From NCBI RefSeq assembly GCF_905220365.1, contig NC_061125.1, positions 11,487,831 through 11,551,830 of the forward strand: a DNA stretch of 64,000 bases, given 5' to 3'. The notes beneath the pieces were generated by a model. It was not told the DNA's origin and ran no database searches. It was given only the letters and a program-made list of their open reading frames with translations. The stretch comes from Vanessa cardui. Taxonomy: Eukaryota > Arthropoda > Insecta > Lepidoptera > Nymphalidae. Within the stretch, counting starts at the first letter, position 1, and each line of letters begins with the position of its first letter. The position numbers and the translations under genes are program-made. Of the stretch, positions 37,120 through 48,465 are shown in pieces.

Positions 37120-37285
37120 GGGTGAGTGAGCCAGTCCGACTACAGGCACAAGGGACATAACATCTTAATTCCCAAGGTTTGTGGCGCAGTGGTAATGCAA
37201 GAAATGGTTAATATTTCTTACAGCGCCATTGTCTATGGGAGGTAGTGAACACTTACTATCATGCCTATATGCTCATCCGTCACTG
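37120..37285 (+). mobile_element. Family C repeat, partial copy
   Basis: Right two thirds of the family: GGTGAGTGAGCCAGTCCGAC, ACAGGCACAAGGGACATAAC, TTACAGCGCCATTGTCTATG and CACTTACTATCATGCC. Confidence 0.75.
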
Positions 37286-38729
37286 TATGTGTATACCATA
37301 AAAAAGTATCGTTTTTATAGACATTTATTTAATACTCTTAAAACGTTATTAATTTCTTATATTGTTATTTAGAACATAAAATATAAGAAGGCAACCTGTT
37401 TTCAATAGAGTGTCCCCTGACACATCACATTTGTAATGAATGACTTAAAATACTACGTGTAAAGATTTTTTTTTATTATAAATGCAGAGAGGCTTTCCTA
37501 TCGCATTGAAATATCACCCCATTTGTTCGGTATAAAATCCAATGCGTTCGTAAAGGCTACCAATTTCCCATTGATCCCTAAAATTTAGCGCACATAAAAA
37601 CAAACGCAGTCTCCCCTGAACCCCTCAGAACAAAATAAGCCGCAGGATGCGGTGTGCATGGAGTGAAAACTATAAAGAACGTCTGCACACTTTCGACTAA
37701 AATGTGGTAGGACCTTGTAAAATACCTGCTTTTATTTTTATTAGGCTCTCGTACAAACTTTGCTCCGGTGATAATTATCCAAAGACTTATGATAGATTTA
37801 CATGTAAAATGGTAGAGTAAAATTGCTTCAATAATTAAGTTATTATCGTTTTTTTTTTTAAATATATTTAAACAACATGTTTATTGGGAATTATCTTAAG
37901 AAAATGATTAATATGATAAATGCACATTAGAACCTCGTCACATCGACGATCTGACTTACTTTCGAATTATTATCCATAGTTTAAAAAGGTGTTTCTTAAT
38001 TTCAATTCAACTGTAAGGTGAATGCTTTTTTGTTTATTGGATCGCTATAGAATATACCTAATAAATATAAAATAATATTAGTTCTATAATTTAAGCCACA
38101 TGCTTTTATTTTTAAATAATATTAACATAAAAATCAAATTAAACAATCCTCATAGTTTTTTAAAAGGTTAAATAAAATAACATTTTTTACGTTGTCTATG
38201 AGGGTGATTAATCTTTATTTTATAAATTTAATTAGCACTAATTAAAACATCTTAACTAATATTGGAATGTAAAAAAAAATGCTAAAAAATTTAGTATTCA
38301 AATTTTCTAACTATTGGATTGTTAGTTTGTTGTAATATTTTCTCATCTTTATGAAAGTGAATAGTTTTTGATCACATGCATTATTATCACTAGAAATAAT
38401 TACTGCAATGATTCAAATGCAAATAAAGCGTAGTGTACGTGTAATAGTAGCGAGGGTGAGGAGTCTCGAGCACATTTACAAGAAGGCATGTACGGTCGAC
38501 ACGACGGTTTTTCGACGCGACAAAGTGAGAAAAATATGGTTGTTCAATATTTATAGGATTTTTATTTCCGTCGTTTAACTTCGAATACACGTCGATAGAC
38601 ATAGGGCTGGGCAGATTGTCCTGGAAGTGTTTCGTGCTGATAAAGAATTTACCGATCCGTGCTAACTGAATTGCCCAATATTTGTGGTATACTTTTCAGG
38701 TATATGGTATAAAATATAATAAAATACGA
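37286..38729. other. Gene-free sequence with a unique block at about 37480-37760
   Basis: 37480-37760 is non-repetitive and GC-elevated (AGCCGCAGGATGCGGTGTGC near 37638). No splice-bounded frame is evident. The small frame at 38390-38602 on the minus strand matches nothing. Confidence 0.4.
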
Positions 38730-38814
38730 TTAATAAATTGCGTTTCAAAGGGGAAATGCAGCTTGAATTCCTTCCACCATTCCACGCGGTCAAGATTTAT
38801 ACTTAACGTGAATA
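38730..38814 (+). pseudogene. Second relic of the ORF end seen at 1-380
   Basis: On the plus strand the frame reads IAFQRGNAA, a stop, then STIPRGQDLY and a stop. This parallels IAIQRGNAA and TIPRGEDLY of the fragment at the left edge. Only about 85 bp is preserved; upstream sequence no longer matches. Confidence 0.5.
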
Positions 38815-40239
38815 ATTATTATGTTATTCAATTATCATATTTACTGCAATAGATAGTGCAACAATATATAATAAAAATCATAATTATAATTTATATAACA
38901 CAACTAAAGTATAATTTAATACCATATTATTCCAGTTCTGAATTTAAAAATAGCATGGATTTAATTTTTTTAATTAACTAGATACGTCATGATTACTGAA
39001 ATTTAAATTTAAATATTCATTGAATATGAACACATATACTGTACCCAACAGAATGAATATTGTTGTTTCTGTCAGCCTCATCTAGATTCTATACATTATA
39101 CTATTGTTCCGTATGTTGTTTTGCTTGGGTGGTGCATTCATTTGGCGGGGCTTAGGTGGATAAATAATGCATGCTGTGAAGGGTCATCGGTATTCCACGA
39201 CAGTAGATACAGCTGCCGACGATGTCCATGTCTTGCCTACTCATGTTCTCCTGGTACATCGCTCTATTGTGTAGTCTATAAAATGCTGTCTCAGCCTCAT
39301 TTAAAGACATGACTTTAAGTCAGACTAAGGTTTGTTATAAATATTCACGACAATACATCGTCTCTGCACTTTTGTCTGAAGTGACATTATGTTCTATTAT
39401 ACACACACATACACATTATATATATAGACATTTTCTCTACATGTGTGTGTAACTTGTTTCATAAACGAATTGGACGATTTTGAAGATTTTTTCGTGTATT
39501 TTATTTGTCCTTGTAAGATTTTGATTGGATCCGATAGGTGGCGGTGTGACTGGGGCGTAAATTAAAGACTTATATCAAAAGAACGATGTCGTAACGAGAT
39601 AGTAAAATTTGTTCTATTATCTGACTAATTAATAGAAAAAGAAAATATTTTGTCGCAGAAAATCTTTTCGGTTAAAAACTTTGAAACCTTCTGTAAGAAA
39701 TAAGTTTTTTATCAATGGGATTAGTGTATCAAATTAATAATACGTTAAATTGCAATTCGCATTCGCAATATTTCGATAGATTATAATCAGTCTCGTCAGA
39801 TTGTAATCTAACGAATTTCGTAATCTTACGGTGACATATATATGTTACAAAGACATTTTTTTTTTTACATAAAACGCGGTAAAAAACATTACGCCCGAAA
39901 CTATATACCTAACTTGTAAATAATGCAAATAAGTTAATTAAGAAAGTCTTCCGGTACTAACATGGAACTATTTTAAGTCGATAAAAAATAGCTTGCAAAT
40001 CCCAGTAGTTTTCCCGAGTGTTGGCAAAGTAGTCGAATAGAGCATGTGATAGCTTAGTCGAGAGTTTCTGCGGGGGGGATTATTTTGGAACAATGCGACA
40101 TCAAGTTTGATACCAATTGTTATGACTTCAAAATCATTCCATTTTTAAAATTTTCTAACACTTCATTATCAATGCTCAGCAACTGAAGTGGTAATATATA
40201 TTGCGTACGATAAGTTTTTACTTGGTTGGTAGTTGATTA
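38815..40239. other. Gene-free sequence with an unassigned block at 39060-39330
   Basis: 39060-39330 is GC-elevated and has an open frame on the plus strand and a longer-looking one on the minus strand (AMYQENMSRQDMDIVGSCIY), interrupted by a stop. It may be a decayed mobile-element coding relic. I cannot name it. Confidence 0.35.
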
Positions 40240-40543
40240 TCTCATCTCCTTACAACAACAGCCTGTAAATTCCCACTGCTGGACTAAAGGCCCGCTCTCC
40301 ATTTGAGGAGAAAGTTTGGAACATATTCCACCACGCTGTTCCAATGCGGGTTGGTGGAATACACATGTGGCAGAATTTCTATGAAATTTGTCACATGCAG
40401 GTTTCTTCACCGCTGAGCATGAGATGAATTACAAACACAGATTAAGCACATGAATCAGCGATGCTTGCCTGGGTTTGACTCGCAATCATCAGTTAAGATG
40501 CACGCGTTCTAACCACTGGGTCATCTCGACTCTCATCTCCTTA
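40240..40543 (-). mobile_element. SINE family A with perfect 13-bp target-site duplication
   Basis: TCTCATCTCCTTA is at 40240-40252 and 40531-40543. The reverse-orientation SINE between them lacks part of the ATGTTTTCCTTCACC region. It forms an inverted pair with the copy at 41118-41438. Confidence 0.92.
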
Positions 40544-40584
40544 ATTGTGAGAAATTGAGGCGATAAAATATTTTCATAAATTAT

Positions 40585-40778
40585 TATCTATATTAATATT
40601 ATAAATGTCATAATAACACTGTCTGTCTGTTTATTGCTCTTTTACGACCAAAATCATGAACGGAATGTGATGAAATTTGGTGTGAAGCAAATTTGAACTC
40701 CAAGGAAAGACAGGCTACCTTTTTGCCTAACACATGAAACTCCCTAAAACGCGATCAAAGCCGCGGACGATAACTAGT
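40585..40778. mobile_element. RTE-like 3' end relic (family E)
   Basis: TGTCTGTCTGTTTATTGCTC followed by TTTTACGACCAAAATCATGA, ending GCCGCGGACGATAACTAGTT. This is a common insect LINE-tail pattern, in the opposite orientation to 51612-51817. Confidence 0.6.
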
Positions 40779-41117
40779 TTGTGAATAAATTAACGAATGC
40801 TTTTGAAATAGATACTAAAATCCCCGTGGACACCACTTTCATACTGTTCGCTATTTACCGCCTGTGTCTAGCAAATCGATATCGTCCGTCGCAGATGCAA
40901 TGCTTCCAAAAGAATTTGTTTCTAAAATAAAATCCTCTACAGAACAAGCACATTTATATCAATAGCAAAAATACGCTTTTATTTTAGTTAAAATGTTATA
41001 AAGTGACAGAACTATAGACAATATAAGGATGTATTTAATTTTAGCTTATGGTTAAAGATTTTTGTTACTGGTGTTACAAATATATTTCCGTAGTTGGTTT
41101 GTTTTTTAGTTACATAT
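40779..41117. other. Gene-free spacer between two inverted SINEs
   Basis: Unique sequence with nothing recognised. Confidence 0.55.
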
Positions 41118-41438
41118 ATTTTAAATAATGAGAGTCGAGATGGCCCAGTGGTTAGAACGCATCTTAACCGATGATTGCGGGTTCAAATCCAGGCAAGCAC
41201 CGCTGATTCATGTGCTTAATTTGTGTTTATAATTCATCTCGTGCTCAGCGGTGAAGGAAAACATCGTGAGGAAACCTACATGTGACAAATTTCATAGAAA
41301 TTCTGCCACATGTGTATTCCACCAAACCGCATTGGAACAGCGTGGTGGAATATCTTCCAAACCTTCTCTTCAAAGAGAGATTAAGCCTTTAGCCCAGCAG
41401 TGGGAATTTACAGACTGTTGTTGTTGTTGATTTTAAAT
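41118..41438 (+). mobile_element. SINE family A with 9-bp target-site duplication
   Basis: ATTTTAAAT is at 41118-41126 and 41430-41438. The head is GAGTCGAGATGGCCCAGTGG; nine bases are missing after GTTAGAACGC compared with most copies. The tail is (GTT)n. Confidence 0.9.
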
Positions 41439-42624
41439 GTAAGCATTTATTTTCTCTTTGTATGTTCCTCTCTGTGTATTTCGTATTATTTTTTCTCTAA
41501 TTAATTTTTCAATGATAGAAGCGTGGATCAATTGTATTTAATTGACTTTTGTATTTCAAATTTTGGAAAAATTTAGGTACTGAGTAAATTTCCCATGCTT
41601 CTCGGTAGCATCTACATTCCGAGCTAGTTGTAGCTTAATGTAAAATGTAAAATGACGTATATTGTAAGAGACTAGAAGTGCTTGTAAAAACCTACAAGAA
41701 TGAAGTAAATTTTGATTTTATAGTTACTCAAGTTTATTTGATAAGTAAATTTTGATTTACGATTAGGCATACTGGAAAATCGCCACATTATTTCTTTATT
41801 CATTTTTATTTCTAAAAACAATTTTTTGGTATATTTTAGTTTAGAAGTTACACTAAAATATACCAAAAAAGGTTATTGTGTTTTCATAAAATAACAGATG
41901 TGTTTAGGAAGGATAATTAAAGAGATATGTTAATCTTTATACACAGATAAAAAAATGTGAATTTTTCTTTGTCAGACTGAAATACAACTTAGTATAGAAC
42001 TTAACTACAAAGTAACAAATTTTCATAAAAACATATTTATGAAAATTGAAATCTTACAAGAAGTAAAGCGTTTCAAGCAATACGTTTACAAAATAATGCA
42101 TACTAAATTATTTTCGTCTCCCTTATAGCAAACCGAAAGCAGACTCATCTATTTACGTTAGGTGCGAGATACCGTCTGACAAACACATTTAATTGTATAA
42201 TTGAAACAAAACATAGATGGTACTTCGATACGTTCGAGTCTAGACGCCACACTGTAAAACTTTGAAAAGTAAATTAGATTTCGTCTGCGAATGTAACAGA
42301 AACCATCGCTGGCCTCCGCACTTATCGAAATGTACTTCAGTCAATTTCCATTGTCTTTCAAATGACGTCACGATGTTTTATTATTTAAATTTAGAATAAC
42401 AGATAAAACGAATCTGACATGAGTTTGTTCAGTGAATAAAATAGGTAAGCTAGGCGAGCAAATGAATGTGATGGTTAACGGACACCACCCATATAAATCG
42501 TAAGAATTTTTTGAGAAGTGTTATCTTATGTTATATACATTACATTACATAGATTGTAATTTTATGATAAACCAAATAAGTACGTCATTTTATGCTATAG
42601 ATTGTATGCCCTTGTAATTAATAA
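41439..42624. other. Gene-free AT-rich sequence
   Basis: Contains the hairpin at 41822-41870 and a nearby direct repeat of AAGTAAATTTTGATTT (about 41703 and 41742). No protein-like frame. Confidence 0.55.
41822..41870. repeat. Perfect 19-bp inverted repeat (hairpin)
   Basis: TTTTTTGGTATATTTTAGT (41822-41840) and its exact complement (41852-41870) enclose an 11-nt loop. It could be a hairpin RNA precursor, a minimal foldback element, or a replication-slippage product. Confidence 0.9.
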
Positions 42625-42860
42625 TAATAATATTAATATTGGATAACATCACATACATTACTTTGATCCCAATGTAAGTAGCTAAAGAACTAGTGTTTTG
42701 GAAAATCAGAAGTAATGACTGCACCAAAAACACCCAGACCCAAGACAAAGCAGAAAACTTATGGACTTTTTCTACATCGACTCGGCCGGGAATCGAACCC
42801 GGTACCTTGAAGCGTACCCATGAAAACCAGTGTTCACACTACTCGAACACGGAGGTTGTA
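42625..42860 (-). mobile_element. SINE family B, reverse copy
   Basis: Reverse complement of the 11941 copy: (ATA)n tail, GATCCCAATGTAAGTAGCTA, GGGAATCGAACCC (box B), and head end ACACGGAGGTTG. Confidence 0.85.
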
Positions 42861-44952
42861 TAAATTATAAACAAAGAATAATGACTGATACTTTCAAATC
42901 AAATCAATAACCAACGCAATAACCAATATATTTTTTGTGGTTGCAATGGAAACAATGAGGACGATTCCCATATAAAACCGATGACAACAAATTCATACAA
43001 GCCTTTTGAAGAATATTGTAACAGTTCAATATCGACTTTTTTCTCGTGGATTTTATGATTCGGACTTTGTTTACGATACTGTGTCAACGTTTCTAAATCC
43101 AGATGATTCTAGCAATTGTTTACGCTCACTTGTTTTTGCTTTTATTTTACATGATATAAAAAAATGATATATCGAATGATCAAAATCGATATCAATATCG
43201 ATCAAAAGAGCACATGGTTCATATTACTTTCTAATAATAATTAGCATAGCAATAAATATATTTTTAATTTGTTATTTTAATCTCTTATACATGTCTGAGA
43301 CAAGCTTAATATGATCAGCAATTATTCGTCAGTTACATTTGTTACACAAATATCCCTAATTATTAATTGATTTTTTTTTTCAATTAAGGCCGATTGTTCA
43401 ATCAGTGAATACACTGTTAGTAATTTCGTTCGTTCCACTTCAAACTCTAAATATATTTTTACTTTTTTTTAAATTTTTATTTATTTTATGTGCAACAAAA
43501 GGACATTTTGATGTTAAATTTACAATTTATTTAATGAACTTAATAGGATAAGGATAAATACTGCATTGTTTAAAATAACCTTATAACAAAGACATTATTC
43601 CCCGAAAAAGTTAAAGGTTCGAAAGGGATATTGTAAGTCCTTAAGAGATAGTCACATACCATTCCCGCCTATATTGTAGATCTTTTTAAGGTGTCCAATA
43701 CTGTAAGACATTATTTTGATCTATCTAGTAGTGTTCAGTGTACGTTTGCAATGTAAGCGCAAAAATATGTCTATTTACGACATGACATTAGAAATCTCTA
43801 AAATGATTATCAAAGTGTATAAAAATCCATAGCGTAGTTTTAAAGATCTAAGTATACATAGGGACAGGCAAACAGCGAGAAAGGAAGTCCCAGTTTTATA
43901 CTATGCACACATAAATAACATCAAGGAAATAAAATGTATAACACTGAAACATATTTAGAATTTCGGCCACAAAAGTATATCATTATGCGACGCGCATATT
44001 ATTTTTAAAGTAATTAAGCCGTCAAAGCGTGCCACCGACCTAAATCCATGCTAATTTTTTGTCACGCCCTCAAGTTATTTTTACTGTGGAATGTAATATA
44101 CCCGAATATATTTGTCGTTTATGTCAAAGATTTTTTAAGCTTGTGTGAATTAAATATGTCATTGTGTTCAAAATTAAATATAATATGTGTATTCAGTTTG
44201 CACACAAATAATTGCTTGGTTATTCTATGTTTTATTAAAATTTCGCAGAAGTTAATTAAAAAACATAAAATCGCTAACATAAGTGAAAAGTAATTCTTTT
44301 GATCCATTGATTTTTATATATTAATAATAGATTGTATTATGATACGACTAATATGAATCTTATGTAAACAAATCAATGGCTAAAAGCTAATATAAAAGCT
44401 GGATAAAAACATTTTGACGATAATGTCAGAAATTTAATTGGATTCGACGTTTAAATACAATGAATTATTTCAAGTTTAAATTTCGAACTATAAAAATAAA
44501 ATATCTTTTAAATTTGATTTTAGAATAATATTAAAACTACATTTAAGTAAATATCTCAATATGGTATCAATACAATAAATTGCTCATAAACTAGTTCAAC
44601 CGTATAACTAAATTCATCAAAGCATTAAGCTCTCATAGATTGTTCCATAACTTGTTCACACAAAGGAGACATTTACTAGTTACCGATGTAGTACGCCTCA
44701 GGCTGTTATAAAATACACATCAACAACCGGGAACGATGTTTTGTCACGTCACAAGCTGATGCGAAAGCATTTTAATTTGCATTTTGATTAAACAGAGGCG
44801 TCTGACAGGCGGCAAGAAACGCGTCTACCGGCTGACGGTCTGCAGTCTTCCAGGGAATTGAGGAATAACGAGAGAGGTTAAAACAGGTACACATTTTATA
44901 AATACCTACTTAATATATTTTTTGATCGATTTTTGTCATTGTTAGATGGTAA
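42861..44952. other. Gene-free sequence with a unique block at about 44650-44880
   Basis: 44650-44880 is complex and GC-elevated (GGCGTCTGACAGGCGGCAAG, ACGCGTCTACCGGCTGACGG). The overlapping frames at 44048-44307 are on opposite strands and are not gene-like. Confidence 0.4.
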
Positions 44953-45100
44953 CTATACTTATAATATAAAAGTCTATCCGTCGTTCTTTCACGGCGAAAG
45001 CGCTGAACCTTTCATGAAATTTTGAAATTTCATTCTATTTTTTTTGCATAACTAACGATAACCAACATCCTAAAATGCGAGCCGGGGGGAATACTAGTAC
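44953..45100. mobile_element. RTE-like 3' end relic (family E)
   Basis: Starts ACTATACTTATAATATAAAA-like, then CACGGCGAAAGCGCTGAACC, and ends near AGCCGGGGGGAATACTAGTA. This is the usual layout of short LINE-tail relics in this genome. Confidence 0.5.
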
Positions 45101-46349
45101 AGATATAGTATTGTCATCTATTACCGAATGAAATATAAGTTGCGAATTTACAGTAAGTATTATATTTTATGTTATGTATGTCTATCTTAAGAATTATTAA
45201 AGCATAACTAATTGGATCAGTTTCGTTGCAAATAATTAAATTGTGATATTATAGTTAAAGTTCCAGCATGATGTTATTTATTAAGTATAGACATAGAAAT
45301 GTGAATGATGAAAAAAAGGAACAGTCAAACATCTAAAACTACTACCAGCGTGAGAAATTCGTCGATGCTTTTTTACAGCTGTCGCAAGCAATTGAACGTA
45401 AAAAAAAACATAACCGCACAAAGGATTCTCGACCAATTATCGAGTGTTCACCAGAATAGCACCTCCGTCTCAGCGACTTGAAATTCCAATTTGTCATAGA
45501 ACGTATTACGACTGAAGCAACAAAAGAGGGTTTGTCTTGCGTTCAGTTCCTTTCAGTCGCAACTTGTTTTCATTGTTACGGTTTCATCTGCAGGATAGAT
45601 GCGAGCGATTTGTAGGTCCTTCTGCTTAATGGGATTTTGATATTGTAGCGGAAATTTAATTAGTACCATCTGCGCTCCGGTTATTTTGTTCAATGTTCTA
45701 TGATTAATGAATTAAAATTATAATACGATAGAAATTTTACTTGAGTTGAATTTAAAATAAAATAAATCCCGTCACTTAAGCCCTTTTGTTTATTTAATTA
45801 TCACTCGTTCTATAAATATAAATTAAAAAAAAAAAAATCTAAAACAAAAAAGTATTCACATAAAAACGAAATCTCGAATTCATAAAATCGTTTTGTCTTG
45901 GCCCGTATACGAATTCGCAAACAATTTTGACACAGGCCACATATTAAATTTTCAGCCGATTATACGCCGCAATACAAGCTTTGGATATTTTAGCGTAGGC
46001 TTTTGTTTGTTGCCCCTTTTCTCATATTGTTTCGCATGAGTGGAGCCATGTTTGCTGAATCTAATTGCTACTCAGCCACTCGGAGCATTCATCGGTACAG
46101 CGTATGAAATAAGCGTACATTTGTTAGTTTCGTCAGCACACATTGATCATTTACCTGTTACGTATTACTCCGCTGGGTTATTGGAGACGCAATATTAAAA
46201 CAAAGGCCCGTAATGATGGGATTTCATTTGTAATATCCTTATTGTTGTTGGAATACGACTCGAAAGTAATGTAATGATCGATGTTTTTGTATTCGATTTT
46301 TATTTATTTTAACTGTACATTTGCATCGAAGTAAGTTTTTAGATTAATA
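45101..46349. other. Gene-free sequence with unique complex blocks
   Basis: About 45410-45680 and 45890-46250 are non-repetitive and of balanced composition, unlike the AT-rich flanks. They are candidate conserved non-coding elements by appearance. Confidence 0.4.
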
Positions 46350-46582
46350 TGTTACATAGTATAAAACAAAGTCGCTTTTTCTGTCCCTATGTATGCCTAA
46401 ATCTTTGAAGCTACGCAACGGATTTTGATGCGGTTTTTTTAATAGAGTGATTCGAAAAGATTTAGAGATTACATGATTATATATAATACATGCTCAATTT
46501 AGTAAAGAAACACTGATAATTTTAGAAGTTTCTACTGTGATGTCATATCATTGCACCCGTGCAAAGCTGGGGCGAGTATACT
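46350..46582. mobile_element. RTE-like 3' end relic (family E)
   Basis: ATAAAACAAAGTCGCTTTTT and CGCAACGGATTTTGATGCGG near the left; CACCCGTGCAAAGCTGGGGC at the right. The 64-aa frame starting at 46537 runs out of it and is incidental. Confidence 0.6.
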
Positions 46583-48370
46583 TATATAATGTAAATGATA
46601 TCGATGCAACAAAAATACCACATCTACCGAATATTACCTTTGTCCTCGCTCACGAACAAAGAATATATGGTATTGCGCTTTTTACCGCTGAGTATTTGAT
46701 ACTCGCGCATACAATAAACTTTCCCATTTAAAACTTCATATTTCGTTTAATACTCGACATTTGTATTATGAAGTAAAAAGTATGAACATTACTCATTTTT
46801 ATTAGTTAAAAGCAACGAACGTAAATAGCGAACATATTCAGCAAATGGATCGTAGTGAAGGCATCGGTCAGCGATCATCGTTGAATACTCACGATTCAGT
46901 AGTCATGTTCGATAGCGAATGTTAGCGATGAAATGTATTGAATGCAGCGGTAATGATTGGTTGATAACGAGAACGATAACATGTATAGTGATTCAGTACT
47001 AATTTGAGGCTAACTTTGATGTTAAACATTAACTATTATGTAACACAAACACACACATTTGTAAATCAATACAGTAGTATTAAATAGACTGCTTAATGGG
47101 TACTGCTTCGTTCGGTGACTTTGCAAGACATATATACATAGACATACCTCTTCTTACAATCAATGACGCACAGAGAAGTCCACAGTGACCCTACCACAAA
47201 GGAAATGGATGCTGATGCCGATGTTCTGATCGATTTTTGTCACGGCGGCTGATCTCAAAGAAGACCAACCTACGGAGCGTTTAAAACAATGCACAACTCT
47301 GTGCGCCAACAAAGGTCTACATCACTCCCTATTTTATTATTCTTATAATCCAGTGTGACTTAAAAACCAATACCGGAAAGAGTTCAAGCACAGAAAACAC
47401 ACATGTACGTTTCCAAACTACCGAACTCTCGAATGTTACTGAGTTTTTTTTCCATAATTTCACGTAAACCCATAATCGGCTCGGGTTTTACCGGTCGGAA
47501 TCTGTGGCAATATATAGAACCACTACACAACCTAGATAAAAAAGGCTGTACCAAAGCAAATTAGGGGGTAATACAACTATTATGACAGAGTTTTTTGTTG
47601 CTTGGAATTAAAGAATATTTAGTTTTTCGAATGTCGTAAATGTCGTGAATGGCCGTAAGACAAATATTCACTGTGATAGCTAGTTAATTTTATATTACCT
47701 AAGTAAGCTTGAAATAGTTTTATCTAGACAATCCGTTTTAATAATTGTGAACTTAGATTTTTTGTTTTATGAACTTTGTTTCAATACTAAAAACCAAAAC
47801 ACTTTACTTGTCGTGTGCTGCTATATTTTCTATATTATTAATTGTCTATAGAAATCACAGAAATAGTTATTATTTAAAGAATACTAATCAGTCATCTTCT
47901 CTCTAAGATGTTGGCATAGTATCTGTTTACACTTTACCATTTGTAAAAGTACCTATAAATTAACATTAGGTATTGTATGTCAATATTGTTGACGCGATTA
48001 TTCGCAACGATTTATCGTCATATTCACATTTAATTATAATTAACAATGATATCCAATACTATTTTCCTCTATAGCTACCCTATAAGTTTCGTAAGGTAAT
48101 CTTAAGATTTCGTTTGAACGAGATTTCGCTACGATAACGATACGATAACCAAATTGGAATGGGATTATGCAAACGTTTTGAAGTGTTTTTCCTCTATCAA
48201 TATTTCGCGAAGCTACTTAGAAGTGTTTACTCGTGCGACGTTACGCCGAAGCCGACAATACGCTTGCTGTCGCGGCTGGCCTAACTCGCGGAAGGTATGG
48301 AGCTGTTCTTATTGAATTTTGAACATACCCATCGATATAAAAAAATATTGAAGTTTTATTTATATTCAAA
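46583..48370. other. Gene-free sequence
   Basis: No protein-like frame. A GC-elevated segment around 47160-47330 and another at 48110-48300 are unique but unassigned. Confidence 0.45.
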
Positions 48371-48465
48371 GGCCGGCAACGCACCTGCTAGCCCCATGGT
48401 GCATACATGGGCGGTGGTAGCCACTTTTCATCAGGTGAGCCTCCTGCTCGTTTGCCACCTATCGC
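48371..48465 (+). mobile_element. Dispersed lepidopteran repeat, family D
   Basis: GGCCGGCAACGCACCTGCTA, ATGGGCGGTGGTAGCCACTT, TCATCAGGTGAGCCTCCTGC and TCGTTTGCCACCT form the widely dispersed pattern. A diverged copy is at 53764. Confidence 0.65.

Noticed and set aside
27880..40835. Shared CCCCGTGGACACC at about 27891 and 40821
   Set aside because: Only 13 bases match and the surroundings do not; chance is sufficient.
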